Positions 1-6,848 of a DNA stretch of 14,633 nucleotides are shown here, in pieces. Source of the DNA: Micrococcaceae bacterium (GTDB lineage Bacteria; Actinomycetota; Actinomycetes; Actinomycetales; Micrococcaceae); NCBI GenBank assembly GCA_003486025.1, contig DNHA01000135.1, positions 1 through 14,633 of the forward strand. Direction: 5' to 3'. The translations under genes and the position numbers were made by a program. Position 1 is the first letter of the stretch. Each line of letters opens with the position of its first letter. The notes beneath the pieces are model-generated. The model saw only the letters and a list, made by a program, of their open reading frames with translations, was not told where the DNA came from and did not search any database.

Positions 1-430
1 AGAACAATGGTGTGGGCGCATGGACCAGCAGGCCAGCGGGCCGCAATCCGAGCAAGCGCCTAATTTCGGCAGCGCTGGGGGATAAGCCGGCGTCGGTGAC
101 CGAAAGCAGCAGCTGGTAATCCTCGCCAAGTACTCCGCGCACACCTGCAATCAGCTTTGCAAAGAACGGGTTGGAAATATCCGGGGCAACCAGGATGACT
201 AGCGAACTGACGCCGCGGGCCAGTGAACTGCCGATGCTATCCACGTAGTAGCCGAGCTCGCGGATTGCTTCGCGAACACGTTCCTCATTGCGCTTGGAGA
301 CGCGACCGGCGGACTTGCCGTTGGCCACGAGGGAAACCGTCGCCGTGGAAACTCCAGCGTGGGCTGCGACCATAGCAGCGGTGACCTTGCGCGCTGGGCG
401 TGGTTCGTTCGGCGACTCAGCATTATCCAT
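1..430 (-). CDS. LacI-family transcriptional regulator (partial, N-terminal 143 residues)
   Basis: The gene reads leftwards from an ATG at 428-430 and runs off the window, so only the first 143 residues are visible; the family is usually about 330-350 residues. Residues 16-40 form a LacI helix-turn-helix (VTAAMVAAHAGVSTATVS, then VANGK). The hinge region follows (RVREAIRELGYYVDSIGSSLARG, about 51-73, read in two parts), then the first strands of the periplasmic-binding-like effector domain, including LVAPDISNPFFAKLIAG (about 80-96). AGGA (complement of 438-441) lies 7 nt before the ATG. It is divergent from the nucleoside hydrolase gene, and the operator-like palindrome at 471-488 lies between them. 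It therefore probably represses that gene and itself in response to a nucleoside or sugar ligand. The ligand is inferred from context only, since the effector domain is mostly missing. The family assignment is secure. Confidence 0.93.
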   Translation of the reverse strand, partial: MDNAESPNEPRPARKVTAAMVAAHAGVSTATVSLVANGKSAGRVSKRNEERVREAIRELGYYVDSIGSSLARGVSSLVILVAPDISNPFFAKLIAGVRGVLGEDYQLLLSVTDAGLSPSAAEIRRLLGLRPAGLLVHAPTPLF

Positions 431-470
431 GGCTCCATCCTAGTGTGCGGAGGGTTGTGCGCAAGACGTT

Positions 471-488
471 TAGTTAAGCGCTTGACTG
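471..488. promoter_or_regulatory. LacI-type operator palindrome
   Basis: TAGTTAAGC-GCTTGACTG is an 18-bp near-palindrome centred between 479 and 480. Its core AAGCGCTT is perfect and has the central CG/GC step typical of LacI-family operators. It lies in the 139-nt gap between a LacI-family gene and the divergent nucleoside hydrolase gene, and it overlaps the probable -35 box of the latter. Regulation of both genes by the LacI protein is inferred from position and motif type. Confidence 0.6.
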
Positions 489-510
489 CTAGGGTTTGAG
501 CGGGAAGAAT
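482..510 (+). promoter_or_regulatory. Candidate sigma-70-type promoter of the nucleoside hydrolase gene
   Basis: TTGACT (482-487) matches the -35 consensus at 5 of 6 bases. A 17-nt spacer leads to AAGAAT (505-510), which matches the -10 consensus at 4 of 6. The -35 lies in the right half of the operator palindrome, which would suit repression by steric block. The gene starts at 570, leaving a leader of roughly 50 nt that holds a hairpin. The -10 is weak, so the call is tentative. Confidence 0.4.
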
Positions 511-533
511 TAGGTTCAATAACCATTTAGCTC

Positions 534-551
534 CCGATATTTTGTTATCGG
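534..551 (+). repeat. Inverted repeat / hairpin in the nucleoside hydrolase leader
   Basis: CCGATA (534-539) and TATCGG (546-551) form a perfect 6-bp inverted repeat around a 6-nt centre (TTTTGT). It sits 8 nt before the AGGGG ribosome-binding sequence (560-564) and 18 nt before the ATG at 570. It could be a second regulator site downstream of the promoter or a leader hairpin. Nothing in the sequence decides between these. Confidence 0.4.
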
Positions 552-569
552 ACGGGACCAGGGGCGTAC

Positions 570-1529
570 ATGAGCACACCACGCAAGATCATCCTTGACT
601 GCGATCCGGGGCACGACGACGCGGTCGCTATCTTATTGGCGCACGGAAACCCGCAGATCGAACTGCTCGCGGTAACTACCGTGGTAGGTAATCAGACCCT
701 GGAGAAAGTCACCGATAACGCGCTCGTGGTAGGCACTATTGCCGGAATCACCGGTGTACCTTTCGCTGCTGGCTGCCCCCGCCCGCTGGTCCGCGAGATT
801 GAAAACGCCCCGGAGGTGCACGGAGAATCCGGCATGGACGGTCCGGCGCAGCCGGCCTCGCGCATAGTGCTTGACGAGCGTCACGCGGTAGATCTGATCA
901 TCGAATTGATCATGTCCCATGAGCCAGGGGAGATCACCTTGGTTCCCACCGGAGCGCTGACAAATATCGCGCTGGCGGTACGCCGCGAACCGCGAATCGT
1001 TGAACGTGTCCGCGAAGTGGTGTTGATGGGCGGCGGATACCATACAGGTAACTGGAGCGCGGTAGCCGAATTCAACATCAAAATTGACCCGGAAGCCGCC
1101 CATATCGTCTTTAACGAAAAGTGGCCGGTGGTCATGGTCGGACTGGACCTCACCCATCAGGCCCTAGCCACCAAGGAAGTAGTGCAGCGTATCGAAAAGG
1201 TCGGCACCGGGCCGGCAAAATTCGTTCGTGAATTGATGGACTTCTTTGCACAGGCCTACTTGGATCATCAGGGCTTTGATGCTCCTCCGGTACATGACCC
1301 TTGTGCCGTCGCATATGTCATTGACCCGAGCGTGGTGCGCACGCTGCGCGCCCCGGTCAGTGTTGAGCTGCGTGGAGAGCTCACCCTGGGCATGACCGTA
1401 GCCGATTTACGCGCCCCGGCCGCCGAGGATTGCCACACCTCCGTGGCGGTTGATCTGGACCACGAACGCTTCTGGGATCTGGTGGTTGATTCACTCGAAC
1501 GCATCGGTGAGGTCGATCTAACAGCGTAG
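570..1529 (+). CDS. Nucleoside hydrolase (inosine/uridine-preferring family, RihA-like)
   Basis: This is a 319-residue cytoplasmic enzyme that hydrolyses the N-glycosidic bond of ribonucleosides to ribose and free base (nucleoside salvage). The N-terminal calcium-binding signature DCDPGHDDA (10-18) is intact: Asp12 and Asp17 are the expected metal ligands and Asp16 the expected general base. TGALTN (127-132) and VHDPC (241-245) supply the other metal/ribose contacts, including the His-Asp pair typical of pyrimidine-preferring members. HGESGMDGPA (84-93) and AEFNIKIDPEAA (166-177) closely resemble E. coli RihA as I recall it. Length is normal. The ATG at 570 follows AGGGG with a 5-nt gap. The divergent LacI gene is its likely regulator. 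Substrate preference (uridine/cytidine versus inosine) cannot be settled from sequence, so no symbol is given. Confidence 0.92.
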   Translation: MSTPRKIILDCDPGHDDAVAILLAHGNPQIELLAVTTVVGNQTLEKVTDNALVVGTIAGITGVPFAAGCPRPLVREIENAPEVHGESGMDGPAQPASRIVLDERHAVDLIIELIMSHEPGEITLVPTGALTNIALAVRREPRIVERVREVVLMGGGYHTGNWSAVAEFNIKIDPEAAHIVFNEKWPVVMVGLDLTHQALATKEVVQRIEKVGTGPAKFVRELMDFFAQAYLDHQGFDAPPVHDPCAVAYVIDPSVVRTLRAPVSVELRGELTLGMTVADLRAPAAEDCHTSVAVDLDHERFWDLVVDSLERIGEVDLTA

Positions 1530-1621
1530 TCTAGGCAAAATGTCTTAAATTGTGATGGCAGTCAATGCCAAAGCACCTACGGCATGCATAGACTGGAGAT
1601 AAATACAGCTCAGGAGGCGAA

Positions 1622-2320
1622 GTGGCAGTCAAAACCCCGCACCAGAACGTAACTTTTGAATCGTCCGGAACGCAGGCGCACGGATATCTTGCGCTTCCCG
1701 AATCCGGTAAAGGCCCCGGCGTAATCGTTATTCAGGAATGGTGGGGACTGACCGACCACATCCGCGATGTCGCAGACCGCCTCGCCGCCCAGGGTTTTGT
1801 CGCCTTGGCACCAGACCTCTACGGCGGATCGATCGCGCATGACGGCGAAGAGGCCGGCCGGATGATGTCGCAGCTGCCCGAAGAGCGAGCTGCCGAACTG
1901 CTTTCCGGAGCGGTCGACTATCTATTGGCCAGCGAGTCTGTCACCAGCACCAAGCTGGGAACTATTGGTTTCTGCATGGGTGGCGGTTTTGTCCTGCAAA
2001 TGGCAGCCCAGCAGGGTGAAAAAATTAGTGCGGCGGTTCCGTTTTACGGTGTCGGGCAGGGCGTACCCAATGATTTCAGCGGCGTGCGCGCCGCGGTTCA
2101 AGGCCATTACGCAAACTTTGACGACTCGTACCCCGTCGCGGATGCCAAGGCCCAGGAAGAACAGATTCGCGTCGAATCCGGAGCCGAAGTTCAGTACTTC
2201 TACTACGACGGCAAGCACGCTTTCCACAACGATGAAAATCCTGCGGGAAACTACGACGCACAGCTTGCCGCCCTCGCCTGGCAGCGTGCCGTGGACTTTT
2301 TGCGACAAAAAGCCTGCTAA
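1622..2320 (+). CDS. Dienelactone hydrolase family protein
   Basis: This 232-residue alpha/beta hydrolase is of carboxymethylenebutenolidase type. The family's classic reaction opens dienelactone in the chlorocatechol pathway, but many chromosomal members act on other esters or lactones. The nucleophile motif GFCMGG puts the catalytic Cys at 118 rather than Ser. Glu39 in VIQEWWGL (35-42) is the family's conserved Glu that positions the Cys. Asp167 or Asp168 (HYANFDDSYPV) and His199 (GKHAFHND) complete the triad. The start is GTG at 1622, with AGGAGG at 1612-1617 and a 4-nt gap. No aromatic catabolic genes lie nearby, so a chlorocatechol role is not supported. It sits 92 nt after the nucleoside hydrolase and 77 nt before the stress protein. 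I saw no convincing promoter in either gap. Confidence 0.9.
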   Translation: MAVKTPHQNVTFESSGTQAHGYLALPESGKGPGVIVIQEWWGLTDHIRDVADRLAAQGFVALAPDLYGGSIAHDGEEAGRMMSQLPEERAAELLSGAVDYLLASESVTSTKLGTIGFCMGGGFVLQMAAQQGEKISAAVPFYGVGQGVPNDFSGVRAAVQGHYANFDDSYPVADAKAQEEQIRVESGAEVQYFYYDGKHAFHNDENPAGNYDAQLAALAWQRAVDFLRQKAC

Positions 2321-2397
2321 GCGCATAAAGTGGTAGCCATCACAGTTGGTGTCTGCCTCGAAATACTTACGAAGCAATCCCTATTCAAGGAGAAAAT

Positions 2398-2832
2398 ATG
2401 TCTGAAATCATCCTCGTTGGCGTTGACGGTTCCGAAACCGCGCAGCGTGCGGCCCGCCGTGCAGCCGAGCTCGCAGTGAAGATCGACGCCGAACTGGTCG
2501 TGCTCACCGCACACGCTTCGGATAACACCGAAGTCGTTTCCATTGGCAGCGACACCTGGATCCTGGACGACGCAGAGCAGGCCCGCAAGCTGGCTCAGCG
2601 TGTGGCCAACGACGTGCGCAACGCCGTACCTGGTGTGAAGATCAGCGCCGCTGCCGGTCACGGTAAGCCAGGCGACGTACTGATCTCCGACGCCACCGAG
2701 CGCGGTGCCTCGATGATCGTTGTGGGCAACGTAGGCATGAAGGGCCTGGGCCGCGTGCTCGGTTCGGTTGCTTCCTCGGTAGCCCACTCGGCTCCATGCG
2801 ATGTGCTTGTAGTCAAGACTGACGGCAAGTAG
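2398..2832 (+). CDS. Universal stress protein, single UspA domain
   Basis: This is a 144-residue cytoplasmic protein with one Usp fold. It opens with VGVDGSETAQRAARRAAELA (7-26), the usual first strand, nucleotide-contacting Asp and helix. The C-terminal ATP-binding loop is GNVGMKGLGRVLGSV (110-124), followed by APCDVLVV (132-139). The glycine loop has eight rather than the textbook nine residues between the second Gly and the GS pair, a spacing I believe is common in actinobacterial Usp proteins. ATP binding is therefore likely. Members usually dimerise and are induced under starvation or respiratory stress. AAGGAG at 2387-2392 stands 5 nt before the ATG, a strong ribosome-binding site. A long GC-rich hairpin follows the stop codon, so this gene ends its transcription unit. 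The trigger or partner is not visible. Confidence 0.93.
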   Translation: MSEIILVGVDGSETAQRAARRAAELAVKIDAELVVLTAHASDNTEVVSIGSDTWILDDAEQARKLAQRVANDVRNAVPGVKISAAAGHGKPGDVLISDATERGASMIVVGNVGMKGLGRVLGSVASSVAHSAPCDVLVVKTDGK

Positions 2833-2844
2833 TTTAATCTTTAG

Positions 2845-2880
2845 CTGCGGCGGGCACGGAGTGATCCGAGCCCGCCGTAG
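2845..2880 (+). terminator. GC-rich hairpin terminator after the stress protein gene
   Basis: CTGCGGCGGGC (2845-2855) pairs with GCCCGCCGTAG (2870-2880) over 11 positions including one G-U. After one A-A mismatch, CGGA/TCCG (2857-2860/2865-2868) extends the stem to a GTGA loop. The hairpin begins 12 nt after the stop codon. No T-run follows (CGCGTTAATC), so this is the no-tail type of terminator often seen in GC-rich actinobacteria, or a 3' stability element. Confidence 0.65.
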
Positions 2881-2927
2881 CGCGTTAATCGGATCGATCA
2901 CGGCTTAAAGAGCAGTAGGATTTAATC

Positions 2928-3647
2928 GTGCACACACTTCGAATTTCCTACGTAGCAGGCGTCACCCCGGGCAAGTGGATGGATCGATTCACCGAACGCT
3001 ACCCGCAGGTAACGCTGGCAGCCTCCCGCTACGACGGTGAAGACATCCTCGGACTGCTGGCCAGCGACCAGGCTGACGCTGTGTTTGTGCGCTATGCGGG
3101 ATCCTCACCCAAGGACGTCACCCGTCACCTGATTCCGCTTTACGATGAGCTCGAGGTCGTCTGCGCGGCCAAGGACCACGATGTCGAGTACTACGAAGAA
3201 ACGATCCCGGAAGCGGACGCCGCTAAATTTCCGCAGCTTGACCTGAACGAATACCCCGAGGAAGTGGGCGGGGTGCCCACCGCGATGGAAGTTGTCGCCT
3301 CCGGGGCGCAGGTTTTGCGTGTTCCGCAGAGCATCGCCCGGCTCTATCAGCGCAAGGACGTGGTGTACCGGGAAATTGAGGGCGGAAACACCACGCATGT
3401 CGGCATCGCGTGGCCAACCGGACTTGAAGATTCGGAGCTGGTTGATGAATTTATCGGAATTGTGCGTGGACGCGGGGCAAACTCTTCGCGCCAAGCATCG
3501 GTGCGCAACACCCAGCAGGTAGCTAAAGAACGCAACGACAAATTGCGCGCTGCGGCGAAGGACAAGGCGAAGTTGCGCGCAAAACAGGAAAAGAAAGCCA
3601 AGGCCAAGGCTCGCAGTGGCGGGGCAAAACCCAGCAAACGCCGGTAA
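2928..3647 (+). CDS. LysR-type substrate-binding domain protein without DNA-binding domain, with a basic C-terminal tail
   Basis: Residues 1-180 resemble the effector-binding domain of LysR regulators. RISYVAGVTPGKW (5-17) is the first strand; LLASDQADAVFVRY (43-56) is the inter-lobe strand; HLIPLYDELEVVCAAKDHDV (67-86) matches the usual 'l..E.lvvv...dHp' stretch. The start Val/Met (GTG, 2928, with AGGA at 2917-2920 and a 7-nt gap) falls directly on this domain, and no winged helix is encoded upstream. Residues 181-239 are a low-complexity tail with 21 Lys/Arg of 59, likely disordered and able to contact nucleic acid or acidic partners. No signal peptide is seen, so it is cytoplasmic. Such stand-alone LysR-like domains occur in actinobacteria and are often annotated as LysR regulators; their function is unknown to me. 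The gene lies 42 nt before the enoyl-CoA hydratase start and may lead that operon. Confidence 0.8.
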   Translation: MHTLRISYVAGVTPGKWMDRFTERYPQVTLAASRYDGEDILGLLASDQADAVFVRYAGSSPKDVTRHLIPLYDELEVVCAAKDHDVEYYEETIPEADAAKFPQLDLNEYPEEVGGVPTAMEVVASGAQVLRVPQSIARLYQRKDVVYREIEGGNTTHVGIAWPTGLEDSELVDEFIGIVRGRGANSSRQASVRNTQQVAKERNDKLRAAAKDKAKLRAKQEKKAKAKARSGGAKPSKRR

Positions 3648-3689
3648 TTTCCTAGTCAGGTAAGCGTGGGACGTGAGAGAGTGATCAGC

Positions 3690-4478
3690 ATGGAGCAATT
3701 CGATACCCTCACCATGACCACCCAGGGCGCAGCCCTCATCCTGACCGTCAATCAGCCAGCCTCGATGAACGCGCTGGCCTTGGAAGTCGTCGCGGACCTC
3801 GAACGCGCGGTGGACTACCTGGAAGCCAGCGATTTCAAGCACCGCGGTGTGGTGCTCACCGGTGCCGGAGAAAAAGCATTTGTCGCGGGCGCAAATATTG
3901 TCCAGATGAACTCCATGGACGCCGATGCGGCTTTGGCCTACGGACGCCGGATGCACGTGCTCACCGAACGTCTGGAATCCTTGCAGATTCCGGTGATCGC
4001 CGCGGTCAATGGCTTTGCCCTCGGCGGCGGCTGTGAACTCGCCTTGGCCTGTGACTTCATTTACGCCTCGGAGCGTGCCAGCTTCGGCCAGCCAGAAGTA
4101 ACCTTGGGCCTGGTGCCAGGCTTTGGCGGCTCGGTTCGGCTGCCGCGAAGAGTTGGCAACGCGATGGCGCGGGAGTTGATCTTCACCGGACGGAGAATCA
4201 AAGCCGCCGAGGCACTGCGCATTGGTTTAGTTAATCGTGTGGTGGCTCCGGAGGAGCTGCTTTCGCAGGCGGTGGCAACCATCGATGAGCTGACCAAGGT
4301 TTCCCCAATGGCCGTAGCCAATGCAAAGCGCGCGATGGTCACCATGGATGCACTGAACGTCCACGATGGACTCAAGGTCGAAGCGCAGAGCTTTACCGAA
4401 GCGTTTAACACCGCTGACTCCGTGGAAGGCCGCGCCGCCTTTGTCGAAAAACGCACCGCAGATTTTCCCGGAAACTAA
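3690..4478 (+). CDS. Enoyl-CoA hydratase/isomerase (crotonase) family protein
   Basis: This is a 262-residue crotonase-fold enzyme, expected to hydrate trans-2-enoyl-CoA to 3-hydroxyacyl-CoA in fatty-acid or short-chain acyl-CoA oxidation. GGGCEL (112-117) and FGQPEVTLG (132-140) supply Glu116 and Glu136, matching both catalytic glutamates of classic hydratases. AGANI (66-70) and the first Gly pair of LGGGC form the oxyanion hole. PGFGGSVRLPRRVG (143-156) resembles clostridial crotonase, as does the KAAEALRIGLVN stretch. I chose ATG 3690 because GAGAGAG (3675-3681) lies 8 nt upstream and the protein then begins at the usual distance from the acyl-CoA-binding PASMNAL. GTG at 3666 or 3681 would add 8 or 3 residues. 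Its stop is 2 nt before the next start, so translation is probably coupled. The true substrate is not shown by context. Confidence 0.92.
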   Translation: MEQFDTLTMTTQGAALILTVNQPASMNALALEVVADLERAVDYLEASDFKHRGVVLTGAGEKAFVAGANIVQMNSMDADAALAYGRRMHVLTERLESLQIPVIAAVNGFALGGGCELALACDFIYASERASFGQPEVTLGLVPGFGGSVRLPRRVGNAMARELIFTGRRIKAAEALRIGLVNRVVAPEELLSQAVATIDELTKVSPMAVANAKRAMVTMDALNVHDGLKVEAQSFTEAFNTADSVEGRAAFVEKRTADFPGN

Positions 4479-4480
4479 CC

Positions 4481-5155
4481 ATGCATTACGGGGCGCATCA
4501 TGATCAGTGGCTACGTTTTTATGCCCCGGAAAAGGTTACCGCGCTTGGTGCGGTGATGATCATCCATGGTGGATATTGGCGCGAAAAGTACACCGCGCAG
4601 CTTGGTGATGCCCTGGCCGCGGACCTGGCTGCCCGGGGTTTGCCCACCTATAACCTTGAATACCGGCGTGGGCCGGGCAGCGCAGCGCAGATGCTGGCAG
4701 ATGCCCGGCTCGCGCTGGCGCTGATCAAAGAAGAAGGCCCGATCACGCTCATTGGGCATTCGGCAGGAGGGCAATTAGCCTCGTTGCTTGCCGCGCACGA
4801 AGACCGCGTCACGCAGGTCATTTCGCAGGCGGGACTATTGGATTTGCAGCTGGCTAAAACCTTGCGGCTGAGCAATGATGCGGTAGGCGAAATGCTCGGC
4901 GACGTGGATTTGTCCTCGGTGAACCCCGTGGAATTATGGCCGATGCCAGCACGTGTCGTAATCTTTCATGGACGGGCCGATACGGATGTCCCGGTGAAAA
5001 TTGCACGGCGTGCGGCAGACCATGCCGCCGCGCTGGGTCAACAGCACACCCTGCGGATTTTTGACGGCGACCACTTCAGCTGGATCGATCCGTCAAGCCA
5101 CCAGTGGGAAGCATGCGTTAAACAGCTCTACCCACTGCATTACAAAGGAGCATAA
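4481..5155 (+). CDS. Alpha/beta hydrolase of kynurenine-formamidase / esterase type
   Basis: This is a 224-residue single-domain alpha/beta hydrolase. HGGYW (29-33) is the oxyanion-hole motif of arylformamidases and related BD-FAE/esterase proteins. GHSAGG (92-97) gives nucleophile Ser94; HGRADTDVP (163-171) gives Asp167; DGDHFSW (195-201) gives His198. The triad is complete and length fits the family. No signal peptide is seen, so it is cytoplasmic. No tryptophan-degradation gene lies nearby, so N-formylkynurenine hydrolysis is only one option; a carboxylesterase or thioester role beside the enoyl-CoA hydratase is equally open. The ATG at 4481 is 2 nt after the preceding stop and has only a weak GGAA upstream, which points to coupled translation. 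Its TAA stop (5153-5155) shares its last base with the ATG of the kinase gene. Confidence 0.85.
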   Translation: MHYGAHHDQWLRFYAPEKVTALGAVMIIHGGYWREKYTAQLGDALAADLAARGLPTYNLEYRRGPGSAAQMLADARLALALIKEEGPITLIGHSAGGQLASLLAAHEDRVTQVISQAGLLDLQLAKTLRLSNDAVGEMLGDVDLSSVNPVELWPMPARVVIFHGRADTDVPVKIARRAADHAAALGQQHTLRIFDGDHFSWIDPSSHQWEACVKQLYPLHYKGA

Positions 5156-6057
5156 TGAACCCGACGGTCATTGGCGAGGCACTAGTCGACGTATTGGCCT
5201 CAGGAATCGCCCCGGCGCAAGAATTTGTGGGCGGAAGCCCGCTCAATGTTGCTGTCGCGTTGGCCCGCCTCGGGTACCCCGGTACGCTCATCACCCGCTG
5301 GGGACATGATGATAAGGGTGCGAGCATCGAGCGTTTCCTCTCAGCGAATAACGTCAAGTACCTTGGCGGCGCCGATGAGGAGCCGACGGTGATTGCCCAT
5401 GGCATTTTGGATCCTGCCGGCGGAGCGACCTTCGCATTCAACGCCTTCTGGCAGATGCCAACGGTGGGTCCAGAACTCGCCCAGGACACCGAACTGGTGC
5501 ACACCGGCTCCATAGCCACACTCTTCAGCCCGGCCGAACTGCTCCCGCTGCTGGCCGCAGCCCGCTCTCACGCCACCATCAGCTATGATCCGAATCTGCG
5601 CCCCTCGCTGGTGACAAACCACGGGCAAACCGTTGCAGAAGTTGAACGTTTTGTCGGCCAAGCCGACGTGGTGCGGGTCTCCGGAATTGATTTGAAATGG
5701 CTCTATCCGATGCGTTCGGTGCATGAGTCTGCTCGCGCCTGGTTGGCGATGGGCCCAGCGATCGTTGTGGCGACCGCCGGATCACGTGGTTCCTGGGGCG
5801 TGGTGCGTGCCGGTGAAGCCGAATACAGTGCTCCCGCGGTCGAGGTGACCGACACCGTCGGCGCCGGAGATACGTTTACCGCGGCTCTCTTATGCTGGCT
5901 TGCCGAACGCGGGATGATCGGCGCCGCAAACCGTGAAAAACTCGCTCGACTGGAAGCTGACCAGTTGGAACAGGCATTGATTTTTGCCGCTCATGCGGCG
6001 TCGGTAACGGTAGGCCGTGCCGGGGCGAATCCGCCGCACCGCGGGGAACTTTCATGA
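5155..6057 (+). CDS. PfkB-family carbohydrate kinase, probable fructokinase
   Basis: This is a 300-residue ribokinase-fold enzyme, expected to phosphorylate fructose (or a related sugar) with ATP. GGSPLNVAVALARLG (26-40) is PfkB signature 1, with the substrate-contacting GG/N pattern. DTVGAGDTFTAALL (233-246) is signature 2, with catalytic base Asp239 and its anion-hole glycines. YDPNLRPSL (144-152) and the terminal RAGANPP (288-294) are features shared with bacterial fructokinases. The ribosome-binding site AAAGGAG (5144-5150) sits inside the end of the preceding gene, 4 nt before the ATG. Start and stop overlap by one base upstream, and by ATGA (6054-6057) downstream, so this gene is translationally linked on both sides. 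Substrate is inferred from motif style; 2-keto-3-deoxygluconate or another keto-sugar cannot be excluded. Confidence 0.88.
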   Translation: MNPTVIGEALVDVLASGIAPAQEFVGGSPLNVAVALARLGYPGTLITRWGHDDKGASIERFLSANNVKYLGGADEEPTVIAHGILDPAGGATFAFNAFWQMPTVGPELAQDTELVHTGSIATLFSPAELLPLLAAARSHATISYDPNLRPSLVTNHGQTVAEVERFVGQADVVRVSGIDLKWLYPMRSVHESARAWLAMGPAIVVATAGSRGSWGVVRAGEAEYSAPAVEVTDTVGAGDTFTAALLCWLAERGMIGAANREKLARLEADQLEQALIFAAHAASVTVGRAGANPPHRGELS

Positions 6058-6848
6058 TCAAACTGATCGCCTCTGATTTAGATGGCACCATCGTGGACCG
6101 CGAGGGGAATATCAGTGAACGTACTCGCCGCGCGTTTCTAGACGCTCGAGATGCCGGTATTCACATCGTTTTTGTGACCGGTAGGCCGTTTCGCTGGCTC
6201 ACGCCCATTATCGAAGCCTTTGGCGGTATGGGCACGGTGATCTGCTCTAACGGCGCCGTACTCTACGATCTGGAACAAGACCGAGTCATCTGGTCGCGGA
6301 CTCTCTCCGCGGCTACCGCCAAACAGGCGGAGCAGATTATCCTGAAACATGAACCGAATGCGGCTTTTGCCGCCGAAACCACGCGTGGACTGCACCTTGG
6401 GGCGAACTTTGCCGAACAAAATCGTACGTTGGGAAGCCAGTCGGTCTTGGACCTGAACTCGCAAGCCATCGACCAAGAAGGCATCGTCAAGTTTTTGGCC
6501 AGGTCCAAGTCCCTGCCTATCGATGATTTCTACGCTGCGGTGGCTCCCGAATTAGCTCAACTGCTCTCGGTCACCCACTCGGCCTTCGGGGTCTCGCTAC
6601 TGGAGATGGCGCATGTCGATATCCACAAGGCCAACACTCTCGACGTGTACTGCCGCGAGCTGGGCATCAGCGCCGATGAGGTGATGGCCTTCGGTGATAT
6701 GCCGAACGACTTGGAGATGCTCGAATACGCCGGTCATGGCTATGCGATGGCATCGGGCCATCCATTAGCCCTAGCCACCGCGCAGCACACCGCGGACACC
6801 ATTGAGGCGGACGGTGTTGCACAGGTGATTGAGAAGCTGCTGAAATGA
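6054..6848 (+). CDS. HAD-superfamily hydrolase, Cof/IIB type sugar-phosphate phosphatase
   Basis: This is a 264-residue cytoplasmic phosphatase of the Cof-like (class IIB cap) HAD group. Motif I DLDGT has nucleophile Asp8 and acid/base Asp10. Motif II is VTGRP with Thr42, motif III Lys192 (DIHKANTL, 189-196), and motif IV GDMPNDLEML (214-223) with Asp215 and Asp219. The C2 cap fills about residues 82-185. All catalytic residues are present. Relatives dephosphorylate hexose phosphates, FMN or pyridoxal phosphate, usually with broad specificity. Next to a fructokinase, a sugar-phosphate role is plausible but unproven. It overlaps the kinase gene by ATGA (6054-6057) and the phosphodiesterase gene by ATGA (6845-6848). 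Confidence 0.92.
   Translation: MIKLIASDLDGTIVDREGNISERTRRAFLDARDAGIHIVFVTGRPFRWLTPIIEAFGGMGTVICSNGAVLYDLEQDRVIWSRTLSAATAKQAEQIILKHEPNAAFAAETTRGLHLGANFAEQNRTLGSQSVLDLNSQAIDQEGIVKFLARSKSLPIDDFYAAVAPELAQLLSVTHSAFGVSLLEMAHVDIHKANTLDVYCRELGISADEVMAFGDMPNDLEMLEYAGHGYAMASGHPLALATAQHTADTIEADGVAQVIEKLLK

Noticed and set aside
454..463. Imperfect palindrome TTGTGCGCAA in the LacI leader
   Set aside because: Too short and asymmetric; the nearby AAGCGCTT site is a far better operator candidate.
1556..1585. Small inverted repeats TGGCA/TGCCA and ATGCC/GGCAT between the nucleoside hydrolase and dienelactone hydrolase genes
   Set aside because: The stems are only 5 bp, mutually exclusive and without a T-run, so neither a terminator nor an operator can be supported.
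2398..2832. Stress protein ATP loop one residue shorter than the textbook motif
   Set aside because: The compact GMKGLGRVLGS form appears to be an ordinary variant in actinobacterial Usp proteins, so it is not taken as loss of ATP binding.
3105..3956. 283-codon open frame on the minus strand over the LysR-like and enoyl-CoA hydratase genes
   Set aside because: It is antisense to two well-supported genes and straddles the gap between them. Its translation has no family resemblance and carries the Lys-rich tail region as a shadow.
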